Assembly: GCF_016342705.1 (NCBI RefSeq)
Contig: NZ_JAEINV010000014.1
Span: 1-64,000, forward strand
Reading direction: 5' to 3'
Source: Lutibacter sp.
GTDB taxonomy: Bacteria; Bacteroidota; Bacteroidia; Flavobacteriales; Flavobacteriaceae
Length of the DNA: 64,000 nucleotides
Shown here: positions 46,695 to 54,753 of the stretch, piece by piece
Numbering within the stretch: the stretch's first letter is position 1
How the letters are laid out: each line of letters opens with the position of its first letter
Position numbers and translations under genes: made by a program
The notes under the pieces: model-generated
What the model was told of the DNA's origin: nothing
What the model saw: the letters and a program-made list of their open reading frames with translations, nothing else
The model's database searches: none

Positions 46695-47405
46695 TTCGTC
46701 ATGCTATTCTTGTTTCAATAGCTCATCGATCATTCCGTCATGCTGAACTCGTTTCAACATCCCTCTGTTCATTCCGTCATGCTGAACTTGTTTCAGCATC
46801 TTATCTTTGATTTCTAAATTTCCAGACCCTGAACTAAATTCAGGGTGACGCTTGTTTTCGTCATGCTGAACTTGTTTCAGCATCTCATCCTTCATTTCGT
46901 CATGCTGAACTCGTTTCAGCACCCCATCATTGTGCTCCAAATCACCAGACCCTGAACTAAATTCAGGGTGACGGTTCGTTGCGTCATGCTGAGAGTCGTC
47001 ATGCTGAACTTGTTTCAGTATCTCATCCTTCATTTCGTCATGCTGAACTTGTTTCAGCATCTCATCGTTTATTCCGTCATGCTGAGAGTCGTCATGCTGA
47101 ACTTGTTTCAGCATCTCATCGTTCATTCCGTCATGCTGAACTCGTTTCAGCACCCCATCATTGTGCTCCAAATCACCAGACCCTGAACTAAATTCAGGGT
47201 GACGCTTGTTTTCGTCATGCTGAACTTGTTTCAGCATCTCATCCTTCATTTCGTCATGCTGAACTTGTTTCAGTATCTCATCCTTCATTTCGTCATGCTG
47301 AACTTGTTTCAGCATCTCATCGTTTATTTCGTCATGCTGAACTCGTTTCAGCATCTCATCCTTACATTCCAAATTATGAGACCCTGAACTAAATTCAGGG
47401 AGACG
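46695..47405. repeat. Palindromic repeat array, family 1 (right of the GIY-YIG gene)
   Basis: About 710 bases of the same two hairpin modules, many at an exact 39-base step. Linkers include CATTGTGCTCCAAATCACCA-like spacers before the CCCTGAA module. Long frames stay open on both strands (for example 46704-47372 on minus), because 39 is a multiple of three. These frames are repeat by-products, not genes. The array ends five bases before the stop of the next glycosyltransferase. Confidence 0.92.
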
Positions 47406-47409
47406 TCCT

Positions 47410-49419
47410 TTATAACAACCTCCCTATTTCCTCTTTAAACCGTTCTAAGGTAAATGCTCTCGACCATTCCATCGCATTTTCCGCGTGCCTTTTATATGTT
47501 TCTTCATTGTTTATATAACCTTCAACAACTCGTACAATAGCTGCTACATTTGTAGAAACTAAGGTTCCTCTACTCCCATTCCCTAACATTTCTGGAACAC
47601 AAGAAACGGCACTGGATAAAGGAACACATCCCCAAAACATGGCTTCTGCAACCACTTTTGGCCAACCCTCAGATTTTGATATAAACACTAAAAAATGTGC
47701 TTGCTGGTAGGCTTTCTTTACGATTTCTTTATGTGCATTTCCATGTAAAAAAACCACTTCTTCTAAGGAATTATCTAATATATAGTCTGAAATTTTAGTT
47801 CTTTCTATACCTTCACCATACATATCTAACTGAACGTTATAGCCTTTCCTTTTTAATTCGTGTACCACTTGCACACTTAATAAGGGTTGTTTTCCAGGTA
47901 CTAAACCTCCTACGTATATAAATTTTAGTTTGTTAGCTGGAAACCCTGAACTAAATTCAGGGTGACGGTTCGTTGCGCCATGCTGAACTTGTTTCAGCAT
48001 CTCATCGTTCATTCCGTCATGCTGAACTTGTTTCAGCATCTCATCCTTTATTTCGTCATGCTGAACTTGTTTCAGCATCTCATCCTTTATTTCGTCATGC
48101 TGAACTTGTTTCAGCATCTCATCCTTCATTTCGTCATACTGAACTTGTTTCAGCATCTCATCCTTCATTCCGTCAGGCTGAACTTGTTTCAGTATCTCAT
48201 CATTGTACTCCACACCATGAGACCCTGAACTAAATTCAGGGTGACGTTTGTTTTCGTCATACTGAACTTGTTTCAACATCTCATCATTGTGCTCCAAACC
48301 ATCAGACCCTGAAATAAATTCAGGGTGACGGTTCATTGCGCCATGTCCAGAATCGTCATGCTGAACTTGTTTCAGCATCCCATCCTTATTTTGTGAAATG
48401 TTTCTAATTTCAACCGCTTCAATTTCTTCCTCCGAATAACTCGCAGTAAAAAAAGGGACAATATTTTTGCTTTGATTTGGCCAATCCCCATATACCAATA
48501 CTTTACAATTACGGGTCAAAAAAGTATTGGAAACGATCCATTTTTGAAGCCGATAACTCCTAGGTTGTGCACTCTTAGGATCCCAATTACCAGCATATTT
48601 TACGGTTTTTGGTTTGTTCATAAATAATAGTTGCACAACACAACCCAACAATCCAATATTTCCAGGACACCGCAGATGAATATGATCAGCCCATTGCATG
48701 GCTTTATAAATAGTATAGCAGATGTTAGGGATTTTTAAAATTGCATCTATACTGTTCTTTATGGAAGTAATAGCAAATGCAGGTATTTTAATTAATTGAA
48801 TATCTTTCTTTTTGTTATCCAGAGAGTCGACATGCTGAACTTGCTTCAGCATCTCATCTTTCATTTCGTCATGCTGAACTTGTTTCAGCATCTCATTATT
48901 GTGTTCTAAATCATCAGACCCTGAACTAAATTCAGGGTGACGGTTCGTTGTATCGTTTTGCGAATCACTTTCTATCGCATCGTCATGCTGAACTTGTTTC
49001 AGAATCCCATCATTGTGCTCCACACCATCAGACCCTGAACTAAATTCAGGGTGACGGTTCGTTGCGTCATGCAGAGAGTCGTCATGCTGAACTTGTTTCA
49101 GCATCTCATCATCGTTCTCCACATCATCAGACCCTGAACTAAATTCAGGGTGACGGTTCATCGCGTCATGCTGAGAGTCGTCATTGCGAGGAGTGTGCGA
49201 CGTGGCAATCTCTTCATGCTGAGCTTTATTGAAACCTTGTTTCCTAAATTCATACATTACATCTATCGCACTAACTTCATCCTCTGAAACTGGCGCAACA
49301 ATCTGCACTTCATCCACATATTGCAACCACAAATTCATTTCCTTTACATAAGGCTCATAGCCAAAAATTTCATTTTCATGAAGTTTATGTTCGGCATGTG
49401 TAATGATTACGAATTTCAT
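47410..49419 (-). CDS. Glycosyltransferase family 4 with two in-frame palindromic-repeat insertions
   Basis: Outside the repeats this is a normal GT4 enzyme. It starts MKFVIITHAEHKL and contains MNLWLQYVDEVQIVAP, a central acceptor part (ADHIHLRCPGNIGLLG, KYAGNWDP) and a donor domain (FIYVGGLVPGKQPLLSV and SKSEGWPKVVAEAMFWGCVP). Counting from the upstream in-frame ATG at 49437, residues of about 72-207 and 349-499 consist only of HPEFSSGS/MLKQVQHD repeats. Without them the protein is about 390 residues, the family length. No stop or frameshift interrupts the 669 codons, so the gene may still be expressed. I prefer the ATG at 49419, six codons downstream, as the start. Whether the enzyme is active is unknown. 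Confidence 0.85.
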   Translation of the reverse strand: MKFVIITHAEHKLHENEIFGYEPYVKEMNLWLQYVDEVQIVAPVSEDEVSAIDVMYEFRKQGFNKAQHEEIATSHTPRNDDSQHDAMNRHPEFSSGSDDVENDDEMLKQVQHDDSLHDATNRHPEFSSGSDGVEHNDGILKQVQHDDAIESDSQNDTTNRHPEFSSGSDDLEHNNEMLKQVQHDEMKDEMLKQVQHVDSLDNKKKDIQLIKIPAFAITSIKNSIDAILKIPNICYTIYKAMQWADHIHLRCPGNIGLLGCVVQLLFMNKPKTVKYAGNWDPKSAQPRSYRLQKWIVSNTFLTRNCKVLVYGDWPNQSKNIVPFFTASYSEEEIEAVEIRNISQNKDGMLKQVQHDDSGHGAMNRHPEFISGSDGLEHNDEMLKQVQYDENKRHPEFSSGSHGVEYNDEILKQVQPDGMKDEMLKQVQYDEMKDEMLKQVQHDEIKDEMLKQVQHDEIKDEMLKQVQHDGMNDEMLKQVQHGATNRHPEFSSGFPANKLKFIYVGGLVPGKQPLLSVQVVHELKRKGYNVQLDMYGEGIERTKISDYILDNSLEEVVFLHGNAHKEIVKKAYQQAHFLVFISKSEGWPKVVAEAMFWGCVPLSSAVSCVPEMLGNGSRGTLVSTNVAAIVRVVEGYINNEETYKRHAENAMEWSRAFTLERFKEEIGRLL
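47941..48393. repeat. Family 1 repeat insertion inside the GT4 gene, interdomain site
   Basis: About 453 bases of family 1 modules fall between the acceptor half and the donor half of the glycosyltransferase (residues of about 349-499). Six MLKQVQ-type units from residue 415 to 480 are spaced exactly 13 residues (39 bases). It begins with CCCTGAACTAAATTCAGGG and ends in a CATCCCATCC variant. Confidence 0.92.
48817..49224. repeat. Family 1 repeat insertion inside the GT4 gene, N-terminal site
   Basis: About 408 bases of family 1 modules interrupt the N-terminal domain (residues of about 72-207). At its right end (about 49180-49215) is a fragment resembling the second repeat family (GTCATTGCGAGGAG...GGCAATCTC), so elements of two families have landed side by side here. 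Confidence 0.9.
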
Positions 49420-49487
49420 AGGATTGTTTCGGTGCATTCAAAAATAAGATTAAAAAGTAATATCTAAGAATATTTTTCTACTTTTTA

Positions 49488-49505
49488 CCCCTCCCTAAAG
49501 GGTGA
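49488..49505 (+). repeat. 18-bp direct repeat, left copy
   Basis: CCCCTCCCTAAAGGGTGA, preceded by a CTTTTTA run. An identical copy in the same orientation lies at 50039-50056. The pair brackets the DUF559 gene. The core CCCTAAAGGG is nearly palindromic. Confidence 0.9.
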
Positions 49506-49565
49506 AGCCGAAAAATTATCAAATTTAGAACTCATATATTGAAAAAAGAACGCAATAGTTTTAGA

Positions 49566-49973
49566 TTAGCTATTTTTCAATTCAATCTTTCTTATTTGAT
49601 TTTTAATTTGATCTATGACATTCGAAATATCTTTTTCCACTTCTTGATTCGTACATCGGAATACTATAAGTCCATTAAATTCTAAAAAAGTGGTTCTTTC
49701 TTTATCTTTAAGTATTTGCGCTTGTTTTTCATGGTATCTACCATCTATTTCAATGACTAATTTTAGTTTATGAATATAAAAATCAACAATATATTTTCCA
49801 ATGGGATGTTGTCTTCTAATTTTATACCCCAATACTTTAGCATCTTTTAACTTTTCCCACAATAGATATTCAGAATTAGTCATATGTGCTCTTAGATTTT
49901 GAGCCTTTTGAAAGGTATCACATTTAGCCCCTTTCCACATACTTACATCTAATTGATTTTTATCTATTTTCAT
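49566..49973 (-). CDS. DUF559 endonuclease-fold protein (Vsr-like)
   Basis: The 135-residue protein belongs to the DUF559/endonuclease-like family of the restriction-endonuclease fold. Conserved features are NSEYLLWEKLKDAKVLGYKIRRQHPIG, IVDFYIHKLKLVIEIDGRYH with the Asp/Glu metal site, and LEFNGLIVFRCTNQEV. The resemblance is to very-short-patch repair nucleases, but activity is unproven. The gene is a passenger in the polysaccharide locus and is flanked by two identical 18-bp repeats. Confidence 0.88.
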   Translation of the reverse strand: MKIDKNQLDVSMWKGAKCDTFQKAQNLRAHMTNSEYLLWEKLKDAKVLGYKIRRQHPIGKYIVDFYIHKLKLVIEIDGRYHEKQAQILKDKERTTFLEFNGLIVFRCTNQEVEKDISNVIDQIKNQIRKIELKNS

Positions 49974-50038
49974 TTGTACTCTTATAACTATAATTTTAAA
50001 ATTGAGTTTTATTTGTCATAGGCTTTTCCGCTTTTATC

Positions 50039-50056
50039 CCCTCCCTAAAGGGTGAG
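50039..50056 (+). repeat. 18-bp direct repeat, right copy
   Basis: Exact copy of 49488-49505, 551 bases away. Related CCCTTTAGGG-type palindromes continue to 50163. Confidence 0.9.
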
Positions 50057-50139
50057 CGATAAAACTATAATAGACCTTCTTTGTTGATATTAAAAAATAA
50101 CTCCCTTTAGAGTTACATTCCTCTATTATCATTGAAAAA

Positions 50140-50163
50140 TAGCCCCCTTTAGGGTTGGGGCTA
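50140..50163 (-). terminator. Hairpin built from a CCCTTTAGGG-type repeat, possible terminator
   Basis: TAGCCCC/GGGGCTA arms around a ten-base loop are followed on the minus strand by T5. It lies 11 bases past the stop of the GT2 gene, so the repeat may act as its terminator. Confidence 0.55.
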
Positions 50164-50174
50164 ACTATTTTTCA

Positions 50175-51158
50175 TTACATAGGCCTATTCAAAAATAAGG
50201 AAAACCACCCTACTAACCTACCCAATGCTTCTGTAAACGCTTCTTTTTTATGACTTCCAGTCATACTATTGATAAAACGAAGTTTTAATAATACGATTAC
50301 ATTAAAGTGAAATAACAACTTGGCTTTTAATGTAGGTTTTGGATATTTTACACGCCATACATACCAACCATTCCGCACGACCATTTTACCGTAATTATAT
50401 TTATTAGGTCTCCCAGCCTCATGATGATGATGCTCTAATTGAGCAGCGGTATTCACATATAAATTCCCTAATTTCGCAACTCTTAAACAAAAATCCATAT
50501 CTTCATACAAACCATAGCCCTCAAAATAGGTGGAAAATTGAATCTTTTCAAAAATTGTTGTTTTATAAGAAGCAACACCTCCCATAAAAAATTCTACAGG
50601 GTAAATTTTATTGCTAGGAGGTAAATGACCAATGGAGCGACCATGAGAAAATATAGGCATAAAACCAGGTAAGGTATCATCCATTAAACCTAAAATCTTT
50701 CGTAACTTAAACCGTGCACTCTCTTTTCGGCAATAACCATCTAAACAATATCCGTTAGCTATAGGAGTTGTTTGCCATTTCACCTCATTAGTAATATACC
50801 CTCCAACACCTAATGCATTCGCTTTTAGCTGATAAGTTCCAATTAAAGATTCAAAATACGAAGGTTCTAAAATGGTATCATCATCTAAAAAGCAAACTAC
50901 TTCACTTTCTTTTGCTATTTTTAAGATACCAAAATTCCGTTGTTTTGTTAAGCCTCTATTTTCTTTTGAAACCAAATAGTAGTGTAGATTTTTATAGTTT
51001 TTTTCAGCCAATACTATTTCAGTAGCAGTATCAAGTGAACCATCCACTACAATAATTTCATTGGGATATACGGTTTGTTGCAACACCGAGTCTAACAATG
51101 TAATCATCGCCTCCGGACGCTGGTACGTGCATATAATAAGACTAAATTTCATTTTCAT
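50175..51158 (-). CDS. Glycosyltransferase family 2
   Basis: This 327-residue GT-A enzyme is typical of rhamnosyl- or similar transferases. Sequence features are FSLIICTYQRPEAMITLLDSV, NEIIVVDGS, a DDD metal site in VVCFLDDDTILEP, and a YGLYEDMDFCLRVAKLG acceptor/catalytic segment (the ED of family 2). It overlaps the upstream membrane-protein gene by 17 bases; an ATG two codons later (MKFSLI) is equally likely as start. Confidence 0.9.
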   Translation of the reverse strand: MKMKFSLIICTYQRPEAMITLLDSVLQQTVYPNEIIVVDGSLDTATEIVLAEKNYKNLHYYLVSKENRGLTKQRNFGILKIAKESEVVCFLDDDTILEPSYFESLIGTYQLKANALGVGGYITNEVKWQTTPIANGYCLDGYCRKESARFKLRKILGLMDDTLPGFMPIFSHGRSIGHLPPSNKIYPVEFFMGGVASYKTTIFEKIQFSTYFEGYGLYEDMDFCLRVAKLGNLYVNTAAQLEHHHHEAGRPNKYNYGKMVVRNGWYVWRVKYPKPTLKAKLLFHFNVIVLLKLRFINSMTGSHKKEAFTEALGRLVGWFSLFLNRPM

Positions 51159-52449
51159 GTTTTGAGGGAAGTATTTTTGACATAAGCTTAAATAAAAAAT
51201 TATAATTTAATTGAATAAAACAAAATAACATTGTAAGTGAATATATTGAATTAAATCTTAATCCTGTATATATATACGCAGACATTATAATCTGACCAAC
51301 AAATACTGCTAGAATAACTAAATAAATTTTATCATCTTTAGAATTATAATCTATTTTATTTTTTTTAATTACCCTAAATATCAATTGAAGAAAAGTAAAC
51401 ACGTATAAAATTCTAAATAAAATTGAAAGTGTTTCCAAAAATCCTGGTTTTGGTTTTTCCGGAAAAGGATTGAAATTTGATCTTAATTTTTTAATGACGA
51501 TATTAAATTTCTCTTTAAAGCTAATACTATTGATAAAATTTTTAGTTCCTTCTAAATATAATTTACTTCTGGTTAATATACTTTTATCTATATCTTTCAA
51601 TAAATTATCATCAACATATTTTAAATTTAAAGTTTCATTAGCCAAATCACCATCAGTATTTGTAAATTCTTTAGCCACTTTTTCATTCCATCCTTTTGAT
51701 AGTGTTGCTCCTTGAGAAGCTGTTAAATATAAACCTTTATTAAATGTCGCTTGATTTCTATATGGCCAAGCTAGCAATAATAACGAAAATAAAATACCAT
51801 GAACTAAAACAATTGAAAAATTTGATCTTAGGTTAAAAATCAAATAAATAATAAAAAGTGTAACTACAAAAAAAATAGATACAGGATGGCATAAAATTAT
51901 AAATGCAGACAAAATTGGAATCGCAATATGATAATTTTTAGTCTTATTTAGTGAAATAAAATATATTGTAAGTAATAATATTAGTATTGCTGTTAAACTT
52001 TCTGATAAAAAAGTAACAGAATATTTTAAATATTGTGGTTCAATAAAAACTAAAAAGAAAGGCAACAAATAAATTAATTTTAATTTTGACTTATTTTTAT
52101 ATTTCAATAATGCAAAAATGATAAGACCAATTTCAAGAATAGATTTTAAAAAAATTAAATTCAATACGTCCGTCGTGAATCTAAAGAAGAATGAGAGTAT
52201 AAATGGCCAAAAAGGCGGTCTCCAAGTTGCTAATTCTGATGCTTCACTCGAATTGGTGTCAGAATAAACATTATAATCAGCAATATTTTTACCAATCCTT
52301 AAATAATGACTTGCATCTCCATTATTGTAAGCTGCAACATCTTTATAAGAGTTATTAAGTTTCGATAAATATAAGTAATAAAATTTCACTGAAATTAAAC
52401 TGATAATAATAAGTAATACAATCCAATTTTTAGAAAAAAAATATTTCAT
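51142..52449 (-). CDS. GT39-like polytopic glycosyltransferase
   Basis: The 435-residue integral membrane protein has about 10-11 TM helices. An extracytoplasmic loop after the first helix contains NGDASHYLRIGKNIADYNVYSD and TWRPPFWPFILSFF, which resembles the acidic motif of ArnT/PMT-type (GT39/83) enzymes. Such enzymes use a polyprenyl-phosphate sugar as donor. The upstream neighbour is a DPM1-like GT2 that would make this donor, which supports the call. Confidence 0.75.
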   Translation of the reverse strand: MKYFFSKNWIVLLIIISLISVKFYYLYLSKLNNSYKDVAAYNNGDASHYLRIGKNIADYNVYSDTNSSEASELATWRPPFWPFILSFFFRFTTDVLNLIFLKSILEIGLIIFALLKYKNKSKLKLIYLLPFFLVFIEPQYLKYSVTFLSESLTAILILLLTIYFISLNKTKNYHIAIPILSAFIILCHPVSIFFVVTLFIIYLIFNLRSNFSIVLVHGILFSLLLLAWPYRNQATFNKGLYLTASQGATLSKGWNEKVAKEFTNTDGDLANETLNLKYVDDNLLKDIDKSILTRSKLYLEGTKNFINSISFKEKFNIVIKKLRSNFNPFPEKPKPGFLETLSILFRILYVFTFLQLIFRVIKKNKIDYNSKDDKIYLVILAVFVGQIIMSAYIYTGLRFNSIYSLTMLFCFIQLNYNFLFKLMSKILPSKHENEI

Positions 52450-52451
52450 AG

Positions 52452-53177
52452 TTATTTTAATATTTTATATTTCAGTATACAATATAAAGCCCTAACTCCA
52501 TCTTTCCAACTAATCTTTTTTCCCTCTTCAAAAGTTCTTCCGTAATAACTAATTCCTACTTCATAAATTCTAATACAAGGTATTCTTGCTATTTTTGCGG
52601 TAACCTCAGGTTCAAAACCAAATCTTTTTTCTTTAAGATCCAATGATCTAATTATATCTGTTCTAAACATTTTGTAACAGGTTTCCATATCTGTTAAATT
52701 TAAATTTGTCAACATATTACTCAAAAATGTAAGAAATTTATTTCCTATACTATGCCAAAAAAACAAAATCCGATGAGGGTTGCCTCCTATAAACCTACTT
52801 CCATAAACTACATCCGCAAAATCATCTACAAAAGGCTTTAAAAGCATATTAAATTCATTTGGGTCATATTCCAAATCTGCATCTTGAATTACAAGAATTT
52901 CTCCAGTTGCATTTTTAATACCTGTATGCAATGCTGCTCCTTTACCCCTATTTTTATTATGTTCTAAATATAAAATATTATGTTCTAAATTATTATTCAT
53001 ATAAACATTGATTTTATCATAAGTATTATCTTTGCTAAAATCATTAACGATAATTATTTCTTTTTGAATATTATTAATTAATTTAACTTGATTTATTTTA
53101 TTCAAAATTTCATAAATAGTTGATTCCTCGTTAAATACAGGTACTACAATCGATAATTTCTTAATATTATTATTCAT
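52452..53177 (-). CDS. Polyprenyl-phosphate glycosyltransferase (DPM1-like GT2)
   Basis: This 241-residue GT2 protein resembles dolichol-phosphate mannosyltransferase: IVVPVFNEESTIYEIL, DFSKDNTYDK, LEHNKNRGKGAALHTGIKNA, ILVIQDADLEYDPNE with the DAD metal site, and VYGSRF. It should load a sugar onto undecaprenyl phosphate for use by a membrane GT. It lies two bases before the GT39-like gene, giving a plausible two-gene module. Confidence 0.9.
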   Translation of the reverse strand: MNNNIKKLSIVVPVFNEESTIYEILNKINQVKLINNIQKEIIIVNDFSKDNTYDKINVYMNNNLEHNILYLEHNKNRGKGAALHTGIKNATGEILVIQDADLEYDPNEFNMLLKPFVDDFADVVYGSRFIGGNPHRILFFWHSIGNKFLTFLSNMLTNLNLTDMETCYKMFRTDIIRSLDLKEKRFGFEPEVTAKIARIPCIRIYEVGISYYGRTFEEGKKISWKDGVRALYCILKYKILK

Positions 53178-53205
53178 GAGGTTTTAATAATTAATTTGTA
53201 GCCAT

Positions 53206-54753
53206 TTAAAATTTTGATTTAGCCATTAATTCATTAGCCCAAAATATACTTTTGTTCCATTGTTGATGTAAACTAAAAAAATAGGTAATTGGATTCTTTA
53301 TTTTTTGAACTTTATAATATTTGAAAAACAAAATAGTTTTATACCCTTTCAACTGTTCAATAGTATTATGCTTTAAATTAAAAAGCATCACTGTAGGTGA
53401 AGGTTTTGGCTGTATTATTTCATCACTCCATAGTAATGTAGGTTTGGTTCTAAAACCACCGATAGGGGCTTTAAGGTGACTTATATAAGGAGAAGGCAAA
53501 TAATATATATCGACTCCTAACTTTCTAAGTTGCATTCCAAAATCTGCATCCTCACCAAAACCAAATTCATATCCTACTTCAAACTTGCATTGTTCAATAC
53601 TAGTTGATTTTGCAATACTGCAGCCTGAGCCAAAACTATTCCACTGAAAATAATTTGTAAACGGTACTATCTCATGTTGCTGAATACATGCAAATGAAGC
53701 TACTTCCACACCAATAGAAGACATATTATTCATTGCCATTGAAATGAATTTATTATCAAACCGAATATCATCATCCGCAAAAAATACCCATTCACTTTCT
53801 ATTTCACGCAAGGCAATATTACGCGCATTGCAAGCACCTGCCTGATGCGTAAAGGTATGTTTAATCTCAAATGGCCAATTTTCATTCGTCAAATAATCCA
53901 ACTCCGAAACGCTGTCTTCTAAAGGGTTTTGCTCTACAATAATCACATTTTTAGGTAGGTGCGTTTGCTTACGTAAATCACACAATACATCATATAAATA
54001 GGCTTTACGCCCAATAGTTGGAATAATAACATCTATGGTTGCCGTTTCCAGTGTTTTTAAAGAACTCTCTATACTAATTTTATCTAAATCTACCTCAACC
54101 TTACGGTTCGATGTATAAAAAAGTGCGACTATAAATGGAATGACTGAACATTTCTTTTCAAAGATCAATTCATTCAAAAACAATAAAAATAACCAACGTA
54201 ATTTATAATGTTGCTTTACAAACTTATACACCGTCATTCTTGAACTTTTGGGTGCTTGTTTTACATATTCCCCCTGTAATAAATTAGGTTCAGAATAACA
54301 AAACAAACCTTTTGGCATCGATAATTTTGCAAATGAATTTAAAAAATAATCAAAATCTTGTGTAGGTGTTATCTCCTTTTTTAAGGCAAGCAATACGGAT
54401 GCATGTATTGCTCCCACAGCACTACTCATTTGCCAAGTTGGATACCGAACCAATTTATTTATGTTCATAAATGGAGACTGCTCTACATACCCCATAGTGG
54501 ATGAAAAATAATGATGATCCGTAGGATTAAATGAAAGTATCATTTTATGATGGTGAAAGTAGTTGGGAAGATCCGCACTGTTTAAATTGTCCTTATACCA
54601 TTCATGACACCAAACGATGAGTTCTTCCGGAAATTGGGAAGCAACCGCTTTCAATATAAATGCAATACTCTTTTTCAGTGGAAATGGAATATTTCCATTG
54701 CTTTCAGATACAATTTTTGAAACGTTCTTATTTTTATGATAAATAATAATCAT
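53206..54753 (-). CDS. Glycosyltransferase family 2 with an extra N-terminal domain
   Basis: The 515-residue protein has a GT2 domain from about residue 237: VIIPTIGRKAYLYDVLCDL, NVIIVEQNP, the metal-binding FFADDDIRFD and an EDADFGMQLRKLG segment. The first 230 residues (IAFILKAVASQFPEELIVWC...) form a domain that I do not recognise; it has a Rossmann-like look with an ILSFNPTDHHYF segment. A second activity on the same chain is possible. The ATG starts immediately after the previous stop. Confidence 0.83.
   Translation of the reverse strand: MIIIYHKNKNVSKIVSESNGNIPFPLKKSIAFILKAVASQFPEELIVWCHEWYKDNLNSADLPNYFHHHKMILSFNPTDHHYFSSTMGYVEQSPFMNINKLVRYPTWQMSSAVGAIHASVLLALKKEITPTQDFDYFLNSFAKLSMPKGLFCYSEPNLLQGEYVKQAPKSSRMTVYKFVKQHYKLRWLFLLFLNELIFEKKCSVIPFIVALFYTSNRKVEVDLDKISIESSLKTLETATIDVIIPTIGRKAYLYDVLCDLRKQTHLPKNVIIVEQNPLEDSVSELDYLTNENWPFEIKHTFTHQAGACNARNIALREIESEWVFFADDDIRFDNKFISMAMNNMSSIGVEVASFACIQQHEIVPFTNYFQWNSFGSGCSIAKSTSIEQCKFEVGYEFGFGEDADFGMQLRKLGVDIYYLPSPYISHLKAPIGGFRTKPTLLWSDEIIQPKPSPTVMLFNLKHNTIEQLKGYKTILFFKYYKVQKIKNPITYFFSLHQQWNKSIFWANELMAKSKF

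Noticed and set aside
46704-47372. A 222-codon open frame on the minus strand (and similar frames on the plus strand)
   Set aside because: It consists only of HPEFSSGS/MLKQVQHD repeat peptides. Frames stay open because the repeat step is a multiple of three and the units lack stops; no domain or independent start signal is present.
46695-47405. CRISPR array, because of regularly spaced repeats of about 30 bases
   Set aside because: The units are palindromic mini-elements with near-identical short linkers, not unique spacers of constant length. No cas gene is near.
47410-49437. Calling the repeat-containing glycosyltransferase a pseudogene
   Set aside because: No frameshift or stop is present and all catalytic-domain motifs are intact, so I list it as a CDS and note that activity is unproven.
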